A stretch of DNA of 64,000 nucleotides from Rhodothermales bacterium. Its GTDB lineage: Bacteria > Bacteroidota > Rhodothermia > Rhodothermales > JANQRZ01. The position numbers and the translations under genes were made by a program. The stretch is from positions 310,001 through 374,000 of the forward strand of contig JANQRZ010000019.1 of NCBI GenBank assembly GCA_028284265.1, read 5' to 3'. Positions 1 to 8,318 of this stretch are shown here, in pieces; position 1 is the stretch's first letter; each line of letters opens with the position of its first letter. The notes under the pieces are model-generated. The model ran no database searches. It was given only the letters and a program-made list of their open reading frames with translations, and had not been told where the DNA came from.

Positions 1-739
1 TCCGCACCCACTGGTTGCGTTCGCGGATCTGGTAGTAGTCGACGTAGGGCATGAGGGGGCGAGGGCCGAGAAGAATCGATGTGAGATCGCGCTTTAGGTC
101 GCCGAGGTAGTGCTCGTGGTCAAAGTCACCCGCCAGCACAAGGCCGCGTCCATACGGCCCGTCGATGTCGAGAGCGACGAACGGGATAGAATCGTTAACG
201 ACGAACCAGTACTCAAATTGTACGTAGCTGCTGCCCTCGAAGCCTTTGACACCCCGCGCCACCGCCGTCCGGGTCGGTGCCCCGAAATGGGTATGGAGGC
301 GGGCGCGAAGCTCCGGCGTCGGGATCGTATCAAGCGGCGTGCGAAAGGTCATCCCCTCAACAGTCCAGAGCGACTCGCGGAAACGGTCGAGGAAATCTTC
401 CTGCTCTGACGGGGCCACGCGGTCCCACTCGATGTCGGTGAGCGGAGGTAGTTCCGGCTCGGGTTCGGGCAGCGGGCGAATCGGCGGAAAGCTGTCCACG
501 GCAACACGCGGCGTGCGGCTCTTCGGCAACCACCAGAACAGCAGCGACGCGGCGTCCGTCGGCTCAGCATTCGGCGCGATCTCCACCGGCCCGAGCGGCT
601 CTATCGCCAAGCCCGTCGTCTCGACGATCTCTGCCATCCGCACCGCCGCCCGCTGCGCCCGAAGCTGCTCAACGAGGGTTTGTGCCTGTGCGGTCGGCGT
701 AGTGAGGAAAAGAATCAATAGAGCAAGCGCAGTGCTCAT
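1..739 (-). CDS. Secreted protein of unknown function (partial, 3' end outside window)
   Basis: The reading frame is open from an ATG at 739 to the window edge, about 246 codons. The N-terminus is a short signal peptide (MSTALALLILFLTT..., probable cleavage after AQA near residue 19). The mature part begins with a likely helical stretch, then a Pro/Glu-rich linker around residues 90-100, then a mixed region. I recognise no domain. It lies downstream of lepA on the same strand with a 113-base spacer; it is not the signal peptidase I gene that often follows lepA. No clear Shine-Dalgarno sequence precedes the ATG. Probably periplasmic or outer-membrane associated; function unknown. Confidence 0.65.
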   Translation of the reverse strand, partial: MSTALALLILFLTTPTAQAQTLVEQLRAQRAAVRMAEIVETTGLAIEPLGPVEIAPNAEPTDAASLLFWWLPKSRTPRVAVDSFPPIRPLPEPEPELPPLTDIEWDRVAPSEQEDFLDRFRESLWTVEGMTFRTPLDTIPTPELRARLHTHFGAPTRTAVARGVKGFEGSSYVQFEYWFVVNDSIPFVALDIDGPYGRGLVLAGDFDHEHYLGDLKRDLTSILLGPRPLMPYVDYYQIRERNQWVR

Positions 740-852
740 CGCCGACGAGGGCGAGGGAGTGTGTAAGGGCGAGAGTGTGAGAGTTCTCATCATCCCACGT
801 CTCGACGCTCCTACCCCTATACGCTCACACTCCCAAACGCCCATACCTCACC

Positions 853-2709
853 CTACCCTTCGTCCATCGAGAGTACGGCGAGGAAGGCCTCCTGTGGCAC
901 CTCGACCGAGCCGACCTGCTTCATCCGCTTCTTGCCCTCTTTCTGCTTCTCGAGGAGCTTCCGCTTCCGGCTGATGTCGCCGCCGTAGCACTTCGCGGTC
1001 ACGTCCTTGCGGAGCGCCTTAACAGTCTCGCGGGCGATGACCTTGTTGCCGATGGCCGCCTGGATCGCCACGTCGTAGAGCTGCTTCGGGATCAGTTCGC
1101 GGAGCTTGGCGGTCAGCTTGCGACCCATCTCGTAGGCCTTGTCGCGGTGGACAATCGTCGAGAGCGCATCGACCGGATCGCCGTTGAGGAGCACGTCGAG
1201 CTTGACGAGGTTCGAGGTGCGTTCGTCGATCACCTCATAGTCGAGGCTCGCATAGCCCCGGCTGACAGACTTGAGCTTGTCGTAGAAGTCGAACACGACC
1301 TCGCCGAGCGGCAGTTCGTACTGGAGATCGACGCGCTCGGTATCGAGGTAGTTGGTGTTGATGTACGAGCCGCGTCGGTCTTGGCAAAGCGTCATCAGCG
1401 AGCCGATGTAGTCGGTCGGGGTGATGATCTGCGCTTTGATGTACGGCTCGCGGATCTCGGCAATCGAGCCGATGGGCGGTAGCTCGCTCGGGCTGGACAC
1501 CTCGGTCGTCGAGCCGTCGGTCATCTCGACGGTGTACCGAACGTTGGGGAGTGTCGTGATGATGTCGAGGTCGAACTCGCGGTCGAGGCGCTCCTGAACG
1601 ATCTCCATGTGGAGCATCCCGAGGAAACCAACGCGGAACCCGAAGCCGAGCGCCGCCGAGGTCTCCGGCTCGTAGGTCAGCGCTGCGTCGTTGAGTTGGA
1701 GCTTGTCGAGCGAAGCGCGGAGGTCCTCGAAGTCGGCGGAGTCGGTCGGATAGATGCCGGAGAAGACCATCGGCTTGACCTCGCGGAAGCCGGGTACCGG
1801 CGCAGCAGCGGGCCGCTTCGAGTTGGTGATCGTGTCGCCGACGCGGGCGTCGCGGACCTCTTTGACGCTGCCGATCACGTACCCCACGTCGCCCGCCTTG
1901 AGCGTCTTGACCTTCTGCATCCCGAGCTTGAGGACGCCGATCTCTTCGGCGAAGTACCGCTTGTCGGTCGCCATGAACAGGATCGGATCGCCCTGATTGA
2001 GCGTGCCGTCGACGATGCGGACGTAGGCGACCGCGCCACGGTACTGGTCGAAGACCGAGTCGAAGATCGCACCCTGAAGCGGGGCCTCGGGGTCGCCGTC
2101 GGGCGGCGGGATGCGATGGACGACGGCTTCCAGCACATCCTCGATCCCCATGCCTGTTTTCGCACTGGCGTGTAGCACATCCTCCGGGTCGCCGCCGATG
2201 AGGTCGGTGACGGTCTGGGCGATGATCTCGGGGCGCGCGCTCGGCAGGTCGATCTTGTTGAGCACCGGGATGATTTCGAGATCGACGTTGATTGCCTGAT
2301 AGAGGTTCGCAATCGTCTGGGCCTCGATACCCTGTGCGGCATCCACGACGAGGATCGCGCCTTCACAGGCGTTCAACGCCCGGCTGACCTCGTAGGAGAA
2401 GTCGACGTGCCCCGGCGTGTCAATCAGATTGAGGATGTACTCCTGCCCGTCGCGGGCCTTGTAGTTCATTCGAATCGCGTGGCTCTTGATCGTGATGCCA
2501 CGCTCGCGTTCGAGGTCCATCGAGTCGAGAACCTGATCCTGCATCTCACGCTTGGACAGCGTACCGGTCGCCTCCAGCATCCGGTCGGCGAGCGTGCTCT
2601 TGCCGTGGTCGATGTGGGCGATGATGCAGAAATTGCGGATGTGCTTCTGATCCACGAAGGCGACAGTCGAGTGCGTGGGGACGAGCGGGTCCAACCCGGT
2701 AGAGGGCAC
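853..2709 (-). CDS. lepA: Elongation factor 4 (LepA), ribosomal back-translocating GTPase
   Basis: Cytosolic translational GTPase that binds stalled ribosomes. Length (618 aa from the first ATG) fits the family (about 600). G1 motif AHIDHGKST lies at residues 31-39, DTPGH at 97-101 and NKID at 151-154; EF-G-like domains II and III follow, and the basic LepA C-terminal domain holds [18 protein letters not shown]. Most LepA proteins begin with M-D-Q-x-H-I-R-N, so a GTG at 2655 (V-D-Q-K-H-I-R-N) may be the real start, which would give 600 aa. The ATG at 2709 is kept because a promoter-like TATATTCA lies at 2729-2736. It is divergent from the ATP-grasp gene. Confidence 0.95.
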   Translation of the reverse strand: MPSTGLDPLVPTHSTVAFVDQKHIRNFCIIAHIDHGKSTLADRMLEATGTLSKREMQDQVLDSMDLERERGITIKSHAIRMNYKARDGQEYILNLIDTPGHVDFSYEVSRALNACEGAILVVDAAQGIEAQTIANLYQAINVDLEIIPVLNKIDLPSARPEIIAQTVTDLIGGDPEDVLHASAKTGMGIEDVLEAVVHRIPPPDGDPEAPLQGAIFDSVFDQYRGAVAYVRIVDGTLNQGDPILFMATDKRYFAEEIGVLKLGMQKVKTLKAGDVGYVIGSVKEVRDARVGDTITNSKRPAAAPVPGFREVKPMVFSGIYPTDSADFEDLRASLDKLQLNDAALTYEPETSAALGFGFRVGFLGMLHMEIVQERLDREFDLDIITTLPNVRYTVEMTDGSTTEVSSPSELPPIGSIAEIREPYIKAQIITPTDYIGSLMTLCQDRRGSYINTNYLDTERVDLQYELPLGEVVFDFYDKLKSVSRGYASLDYEVIDERTSNLVKLDVLLNGDPVDALSTIVHRDKAYEMGRKLTAKLRELIPKQLYDVAIQAAIGNKVIARETVKALRKDVTAKCYGGDISRKRKLLEKQKEGKKRMKQVGSVEVPQEAFLAVLSMDEG

Positions 2710-2728
2710 GGCGGGTCCGAGCGGGGCG

Positions 2729-2736
2729 TGAATATA
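2729..2736 (-). promoter_or_regulatory. Candidate -7 element (TATATTCA) for lepA
   Basis: TATATTCA on the minus strand fits the Bacteroidota -7 form TAnnTTnn, 20 bases before the lepA ATG and inside the 114-base divergent spacer. No convincing -33 TTG was found. Confidence 0.35.
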
Positions 2737-2768
2737 CCGCCGAACTCTGCCCGCCTCAGGCGTAATCC

Positions 2769-2799
2769 TTTACCCAAAGCCCACCGACCGCTAGCTTGC
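2769..2799 (+). promoter_or_regulatory. Candidate promoter of the ATP-grasp gene (TTTA-N19-TAGCTTGC)
   Basis: TTTA (2769-2772), a 19-base spacer, then TAGCTTGC (2792-2799) matches the Bacteroidota -33/-7 layout. The same octamer TAGCTTGC precedes the tRNA-Lys gene and tesB. The start codon is 25 bases downstream. Confidence 0.5.
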
Positions 2800-2823
2800 G
2801 ACTCTCCCGTCTTGCCTGCCTCC

Positions 2824-3675
2824 ATGCGACACTGCGCCTTCCTCACGATGGACGAACCGCACGGGTTCGCCACCTACGATCATCTCCTCCACGAACCCCT
2901 CGTCCGGCGAGGCTGGCACGTCGAGAACGTGTCATGGCGCGCCGACGCCGACTGGGGCGACTTCGAGGTCGTCGTCGTCCGCTCACCGTGGGACTACCAC
3001 GCCGAGCCGGAGGCCTTCTTTGGTGTGCTGGAGACCATCGACCGCTCGGCAGCACGGTTGGAGAACCCGCTCGCGCTGATGCGCTGGAACGTCCACAAGA
3101 CCTACCTCCGCGACCTCGAAGCGCGCGGCTTCCCCATCGTCCCGACCCGCTGGCTCGATGGGCTGACCGAGAACGATCTTCCTGCGCTGTACGAGGCGTT
3201 CGATACGGACGAACTGGTCGTCAAGCCCGTCATCGGAGCGAATGCCGACGACACGTTTCGCCTTCCACTTGGCGTCCCGCTGAATGAAGCTCTTACCGTA
3301 TTTGAGAACAGGGCGTGCATGGTGCAGCCGTTCGTCCCGGCGGTCGTGCGCGAGGGCGAGTTCTCGCTGTTCTACTTCGGCGAGGCGTATAGCCACGCGA
3401 TCCTCAAGACCCCCGCCCCGCACGACTTCCGCGTGCAAGAGGAGCGCGGTAGCACCATCCGCGCTGCCGAACCCGAGCCTGCACTTCGCGCCGTCTCCGA
3501 CGCCGTTCAGGCTAGCCTATCTCCACGCCCGCTCTACGCCCGGATCGATTTCGTGCGACTCCCAACTGGCTTCGCGCTGATGGAGGTCGAACTCATCGAG
3601 CCGTCGCTCTACTTCCCCTACGACGACGCCTCACCCGAACGCTTCGCCGACGCGTTCGCCCAGCGGATCGGCTAG
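2824..3675 (+). CDS. ATP-grasp superfamily protein, substrate unknown
   Basis: 283 aa, no signal peptide. The N-terminal half has a pre-ATP-grasp Rossmann-like shape (VVVVRSPWDYH near residue 60). The central part has ELVVKPVIGANADDTF, the lysine-bearing nucleotide segment. The C-terminal part has LYARIDFVRL and FALMEVELIEPSLYF, where the acidic residues would bind the two Mg2+ ions. This is the cycloserine-ligase-like/RimK-like group that ligates an amine to a carboxylate through an acyl phosphate. Its substrate cannot be read from sequence. It stands alone between the divergent lepA and convergent lspA; its stop codon overlaps the lspA stop in a CTAG (3672-3675). Confidence 0.8.
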   Translation: MRHCAFLTMDEPHGFATYDHLLHEPLVRRGWHVENVSWRADADWGDFEVVVVRSPWDYHAEPEAFFGVLETIDRSAARLENPLALMRWNVHKTYLRDLEARGFPIVPTRWLDGLTENDLPALYEAFDTDELVVKPVIGANADDTFRLPLGVPLNEALTVFENRACMVQPFVPAVVREGEFSLFYFGEAYSHAILKTPAPHDFRVQEERGSTIRAAEPEPALRAVSDAVQASLSPRPLYARIDFVRLPTGFALMEVELIEPSLYFPYDDASPERFADAFAQRIG

Positions 3676-4319
3676 GATTCTGGCAGCCGCGCCTCGGAGA
3701 ACGTCTCGCCCTCGGGCATTGCGGGTGTCTCAGCGGCAGAGACTAGGTCGGCTTGCGATGCGGCTTTTTCCTGTTCGGCTATCCGCACCATGCCCTCGTG
3801 GAAGCGACGCTGGAATACGATGATCGACGTCACACCGACCACAATCGCCATATCGGCGACGTTCCAGATCGGGAACAGGGCGAGGAAGTTGCCGCCGAAG
3901 AACGGAATCCACTCAGGCAGATAGCCGCGCCAGAGATCGACGTGGATGAAGTCCACGACCTCGCCGTGGAACCACCCGCCGCCGCTGATGCCAAGGACGC
4001 CGTAGAACACCCGGTCGATGATGTTGCCGAGCGCCCCGCCGATGATGAGCGCGAGCGAGAAGCGATACCCCCACGGCCCCTTCCGCACTACCCAGAGGTA
4101 GACCACGATCAGGACGGTAGCGAGAATCGAGAAGAGCGTCAGGAACAGCTTCGAGCCTAGCTCTAGCCCGAACGCCATGCCGGGGTTCGTCGTGTACGTC
4201 AGCCGGAGCAGTGTGCCGACAAGCGGAATGGACTCGCCTGTGACCATCTGCGTGTGCACCCACAGCTTCGTGAGTTGGTCGATGACGACGAGGACAAGCG
4301 AGACCCAGAGGAGGCGCAT
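3672..4319 (-). CDS. lspA: Lipoprotein signal peptidase (signal peptidase II)
   Basis: Inner-membrane aspartyl protease that cleaves prolipoproteins after lipidation. Four hydrophobic segments are visible. The catalytic aspartates are D102 in GNIIDR and D156 in WNVADMAI; the conserved TNPGMAFG motif is at residues 44-51. At 215 aa it is longer than the usual 160-170 because of an extra loop (residues 107-140) and a cytoplasmic tail of about 45 residues rich in Ala and Glu. It is last in the minus-strand run that also holds dksA-like and ileS, the same relative position lspA has in Firmicutes. The lipoproteins at 39065 and 60343 would be substrates. Confidence 0.95.
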   Translation of the reverse strand: MRLLWVSLVLVVIDQLTKLWVHTQMVTGESIPLVGTLLRLTYTTNPGMAFGLELGSKLFLTLFSILATVLIVVYLWVVRKGPWGYRFSLALIIGGALGNIIDRVFYGVLGISGGGWFHGEVVDFIHVDLWRGYLPEWIPFFGGNFLALFPIWNVADMAIVVGVTSIIVFQRRFHEGMVRIAEQEKAASQADLVSAAETPAMPEGETFSEARLPES

Positions 4320-4406
4320 GGCGGGCGGTCAGGAGTCGGGAAGGCGGCGGGAGTCGGTTCTATGCGCGAGGCGAGCACTCGACTCCCGACATTCGACTCT
4401 TGACAC

Positions 4407-4826
4407 TTATTTCTGCTTCCGCTTCGCCTCGATGGAAATCTCGGTGTGCGGCACGGCACGGAGGCGCTCCTTGGCAATCGGCTTGCCTGTGACCTTGCAG
4501 ACGCCGTAGGTCTTGTTCTCGATTCGTTCGAGGGCGCGCTCTAGGTAGCCGACGTATTTCTGCTGGCGGGCAATCATGAGGTAGAGCTTCTCGCGCTCCA
4601 TCGCGTCGGTCCCGGCGTCGGCCATGTGGAACGAATAGGCCGAGTCGCTTTCGTGCTCACGCGAGTCCTCGATCTGTGCCCGCATGGTCTCGATGTCCTC
4701 GAGGGCGCTCTCGCGCTTCTGGACGATGAGGTCGTTGAACTCGGCTAGTTCACTGTCAGAAAACGGGGTCCGGCGCTGCGTCGTCCCGTTGGTCTTGGTT
4801 CCGTTGGCGTCTACGTTGGTACTCAT
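4407..4826 (-). CDS. TraR/DksA-family RNA polymerase-binding protein lacking the zinc cysteines
   Basis: 139 aa. An N-terminal helical pair (residues about 20-95, SELAEFNDLIVQKRE... through ALERIENKTYGVC) forms the coiled-coil tip that enters the RNA polymerase secondary channel. The C-terminal globular part reads YGVCKVTGKPIAKERLRAVPH: the fold signature of the DksA zinc finger is kept, but only one of the four cysteines remains. Cys-poor DksA forms are known in Bacteroidota and in Pseudomonas DksA2. It sits between ileS and lspA, where Bacillus has ylyA of the same family. Likely a (p)ppGpp-linked transcription modulator; whether it responds to ppGpp is not visible. Confidence 0.85.
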   Translation of the reverse strand: MSTNVDANGTKTNGTTQRRTPFSDSELAEFNDLIVQKRESALEDIETMRAQIEDSREHESDSAYSFHMADAGTDAMEREKLYLMIARQQKYVGYLERALERIENKTYGVCKVTGKPIAKERLRAVPHTEISIEAKRKQK

Positions 4827-4880
4827 GTCGTGTGCCGGCGGCCAGCGTCGGCTTCTCAGTTAGTAAATAGTCAGGGCCTC

Positions 4881-7800
4881 TCAGACCTCGGCGGCGGCGG
4901 TCTCTTCCGCCCCCACCCGGCGAATGCCAATTTCGATTGGCTCGCCGCCGATCTCGAATGTTTCAACGGCCTCTCCGGTCGGAACCTCGGAAGCCTCTAG
5001 GCTCGCGGCAAGCACTTCGTTCCGAATCGACTCGGCGTGGGTACGAACGGCATGTGCTACCGTGTCTGCGGCGCGGAAGGTAACGAAAATCCGGTCGGCC
5101 ACCGCGAACGCGGCAGTCTTCCGCAAATTCTGGACCCGATTGACAAACTCGCGCACGAGGCCCTCGTTTCGTAGATCGTCCGTGATCGCGGTGTCTAGTG
5201 CCACCGTCACACTGCCCTCTTGCCCGACAAGGTGTCCCTCGATGCCTTCGCTCGTCACCTCGATGTCGCCTGCCTCGAACGTAACGACCTCGCCATCGAG
5301 GTCGAGGGTGAGCGAGCCTTCCTGCTCGTACCGACTGATAGCTTGATCGTCGAGGGTGCGGATCGCGGCGTTTGCTGCCTTCATCTTCGGCCCGAGGCGC
5401 TTCCCGAGCGTCTTGAAGTTCGGCTTGGCCAACTTGGAGACCAGGCTGCTGTCCGACCCGATGGCGTCGAGCCGCTTGACGTTGACTTCGTCCAGCACGA
5501 TGCCTTCGACCGATCTGAGCACAGCCTCGTCTACCCCTGCCGTGCCGGTGACGACCGCGATGGACCCGAGCGGCTGACGGACGTTGATCTCCGCCTCGTT
5601 GCGGAGCGCGAGGGTGATGGAAGCAACCGTCCGAGCGAGCGCCATCCGGTCTTCGAGCGCCGCATCCACAGCAGCCTCGTTCACCGATGGGAAGTCAGCG
5701 AGATGGACCGAGGACGTGCCGTCACCGTGCAGCGCGGACCACAGCCACTCGGCGTAGAACGGCGCGAGCGGAGCCATGAGTTTGGCGAGCGTCGTCAGGC
5801 ACTCGTAGACGGTCTCGTAAGCCGCCCGCTTGTCGGCATCGCTCTCGCTTTTCCAGAAGCGGCGACGGCTGCGGCGGAGATACCAGTTCGAGAGGTCGTC
5901 CACGAACGTCTCCATCGCGCGCGCAGCCTGTGTCGGGTGGTAGGCGTCGAACGCCGCGTCCACATCGCCGACGGTCGTATTCAAGCGCGAGAGAATCCAG
6001 CGGTCGAGTTCGGTGCGCTCGGCGAGCGGGGTCGGGGTACCGTCGTAGGCGAACCCGTCGAGGTTGGCGTAGGTGGCGAAGAAGCTGTACGTGTTGGTGA
6101 CGGTCGAGAAGAACTTGCGCTTGGTCTCCTCGACGGCGCGGTCGGAGTAGCGGAGGCTCTCCCACGGCGCGCTCGCACTCATCAGCGTCCACCGCACGGG
6201 GTCTGCTCCGTGACGGGCAATCGTCTCGAAAGGATCGACCGTGTTGCCCTTCGACTTGGACATCTTCTCGCCCTGCTCATCGAGCACGAGGCCGTTGACG
6301 ACAACGTTCTTGTAGGCGACCGAGTCTTCGACGAGCGCCGCAATGGCGTGGAGCGTGTAGAACCAGCCCCGCGTCTGATCGACGCCCTCGGCGATGAAGT
6401 CGGCGGGGAAGTTGCGTTCGAACGTCTCGCGGTTCTCGAAGGGATAGTGCCACTGCGCGAACGGCATCGCCCCGGAGTCGAACCACACGTCGATCAGGTC
6501 CGGCTCGCGGCGATAGATCCCACCGCCCTCCGTAGGCCAGGTGATCTCGTCCACGAACGGGCGGTGCAAATCCGGCACGTCGTCCAGCCCGGCCTTCTCT
6601 TTCAACTCGGCGAGCGAGCCGATGACGACGTAGTCCTCGGGGTCGCGGTCGTTGACCCAGACCGGGAGCGGGGTGCCCCAGTAGCGCATCCGCGAGAGCG
6701 CCCAGTCCACGTTGCCTTCGAGCCACTGCCCGAAGCGCCCCGTGCCGATGCCATCCGGCTGCCAGTTGATCGTGTCGTTCAGTTCGATGAGCCGGTCCTT
6801 GATGGCCGTCGTGCGGATGAACCAGCTCTCGACGGGGTACTGCATGAGCGGCGTACCCTTGCGCCAGTCGTGCGGGTAGTTGTGGAGGTATGAGTCCTCA
6901 CGGTAGAGCAAACCCCGACTGATGAGGTCGCGGATGATCGGTCGGTCGGCATCTTTGAACCATAGGCCGCCAACAACGGGAGCATCATCCCAAAACCTTC
7001 CGTCCGGTCTAATTGGATTAAGCAGTGGTAGCTCCTCTCGTTGGCCGGTAGCGTAATCATCTGCCCCAAATGCGGGAGCTGTATGGACTATACCAGTACC
7101 ATCCTGAGTAGTGACGTAATCCGCCGCCACCACCTTGAAGGCATTCTGTCCGAAGTAGCGACGTATCGCTTCCTCTTTTGTTAGTTCTTCCCCAACGGTG
7201 TCGGGCAGATAGCGCTCTTGGTATCTCTTTACACCGAAAGCATTGATCTCCAAGCTGGAACCAATCCTCTCAGTAGTTCTCCCACCTAGTCCTTGAGAGA
7301 AAGTCGACAGATCTGTGTCGAATAACTGACTGTAGGCTTTACCGACCAGATCGCGGCCCTTCATTTCTTCAACAATCTCGTACTCCTCTTTGAGGACCGA
7401 AAGCAGCGACTTGGCGAGGTAGATGTACTCGGTCTCGCCCTCCTCGTTTTCTTTGCGAACCTTGACGTAATCGATCCCTTCGCCGACGGCAAGCGCGGTG
7501 TTCGAGACGAGGGTCCACGGCGTCGTGGTCCATGCGAGGAAGAAAGTATCCGGCTCGCCCTCAACCGGGAAACGGACGTAGACCGATGGATCCTGCACTT
7601 CTTTGTAGCCGAGCGAGACCTCGTGGCTGGAAAGGACCGTGCCGCTGCCGGGGCTGTACCACTGAATCTTGTGGCCCCGGTAGAGGAACGGCTCGCCGTC
7701 GGCAGTGCGCCGCTCAGAGATCGTCTTGAGGAGCGACCACACCGACTCGATGTAGTCGTTCTCAAAGGTGATGTAGGGGTCGGAGAGATCGACCCAGTAA

Positions 7801-8228
7801 CCCATGCGCCGGGTGAGGTCGTCCCACAGGTCTTTGTACTTCAGCACCGACTCGCGGCAGGCGGCGTTGTAATCCTCGATAGAGATTTTTCCGTCCGGCC
7901 CGATCTCGTGTCGCCCCTTCAAGCCCAATTCCTTCTCGACCTCGATCTCGACGGGGAGACCGTGCGTGTCCCAGCCGCCCTTGCGGTCCACGCGGAAGCC
8001 CTTCATCGTCCGGTAGCGGCAGAAGAGGTCTTTGATGGTCCGCGCCATGACGTGGTGGATGCCCGGCTTGCCGTTGGCCGTCGGCGGGCCTTCGTAGAAG
8101 ACGAAGTTCGGCGCGCCGTCGCGGAGGGCGAGGCTCTGCTCGAACACATCGTGCTCGTCCCACCACCGGAGGGTCTGCTCCTCGGTGGCGGCGTGGTCGA
8201 ATCCTTTGGCGTCGGGGTAGCGCGGCAT
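4881..8228 (-). CDS. ileS: Isoleucyl-tRNA synthetase, type 2 with swapped GIHH signature
   Basis: Class I synthetase, 1115 aa from the ATG at 8228 (MPRYPDAKGF). The start is preferred over 8252 because the -7-like TATCTTCG at 8252-8259 would overlap the longer form. The usual HIGH motif reads G56-I-H-H59 (in GKPGIHHVMAR), the GXHH variant. KMSKS is intact at residues 655-659. The CP1 editing domain has GTGIVHTAPAFGADDY, including the conserved aspartate. The anticodon-binding and C-terminal domains are complete. Residues of about 283-423 come from a stretch of much lower G+C than the rest (see findings). It follows pnp and the unknown gene and precedes the DksA-like gene on the same strand. 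Confidence 0.97.
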   Translation of the reverse strand: MPRYPDAKGFDHAATEEQTLRWWDEHDVFEQSLALRDGAPNFVFYEGPPTANGKPGIHHVMARTIKDLFCRYRTMKGFRVDRKGGWDTHGLPVEIEVEKELGLKGRHEIGPDGKISIEDYNAACRESVLKYKDLWDDLTRRMGYWVDLSDPYITFENDYIESVWSLLKTISERRTADGEPFLYRGHKIQWYSPGSGTVLSSHEVSLGYKEVQDPSVYVRFPVEGEPDTFFLAWTTTPWTLVSNTALAVGEGIDYVKVRKENEEGETEYIYLAKSLLSVLKEEYEIVEEMKGRDLVGKAYSQLFDTDLSTFSQGLGGRTTERIGSSLEINAFGVKRYQERYLPDTVGEELTKEEAIRRYFGQNAFKVVAADYVTTQDGTGIVHTAPAFGADDYATGQREELPLLNPIRPDGRFWDDAPVVGGLWFKDADRPIIRDLISRGLLYREDSYLHNYPHDWRKGTPLMQYPVESWFIRTTAIKDRLIELNDTINWQPDGIGTGRFGQWLEGNVDWALSRMRYWGTPLPVWVNDRDPEDYVVIGSLAELKEKAGLDDVPDLHRPFVDEITWPTEGGGIYRREPDLIDVWFDSGAMPFAQWHYPFENRETFERNFPADFIAEGVDQTRGWFYTLHAIAALVEDSVAYKNVVVNGLVLDEQGEKMSKSKGNTVDPFETIARHGADPVRWTLMSASAPWESLRYSDRAVEETKRKFFSTVTNTYSFFATYANLDGFAYDGTPTPLAERTELDRWILSRLNTTVGDVDAAFDAYHPTQAARAMETFVDDLSNWYLRRSRRRFWKSESDADKRAAYETVYECLTTLAKLMAPLAPFYAEWLWSALHGDGTSSVHLADFPSVNEAAVDAALEDRMALARTVASITLALRNEAEINVRQPLGSIAVVTGTAGVDEAVLRSVEGIVLDEVNVKRLDAIGSDSSLVSKLAKPNFKTLGKRLGPKMKAANAAIRTLDDQAISRYEQEGSLTLDLDGEVVTFEAGDIEVTSEGIEGHLVGQEGSVTVALDTAITDDLRNEGLVREFVNRVQNLRKTAAFAVADRIFVTFRAADTVAHAVRTHAESIRNEVLAASLEASEVPTGEAVETFEIGGEPIEIGIRRVGAEETAAAEV

Positions 8229-8251
8229 GGGCAGGCAGGCAAAAGAGACCA

Positions 8252-8259
8252 CGAAGATA
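8252..8259 (-). promoter_or_regulatory. Candidate -7 element (TATCTTCG) for ileS
   Basis: TATCTTCG on the minus strand, 24 bases before the chosen ileS ATG. The same TATCTTC heptamer stands before sbtA, the gene at 31377, meaB and the POT transporter. Confidence 0.4.
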
Positions 8260-8318
8260 CGATCTGCTTCTACCCACCCCTGTGAAGGGTTTGTGGCCTA
8301 TCCGGGTCGGAGGCCGAA

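Noticed and set aside
246-974. 242-codon plus-strand frame at the left edge
   Set aside because: Ser/Arg-rich shadow of the secreted protein and the lepA end on the minus strand.
5220-6893. 557-codon plus-strand open frame opposite ileS
   Set aside because: It is the antisense shadow of a high-G+C gene, with Arg/Val/Asp-rich repetitive composition and no domain; ileS on the other strand is complete.
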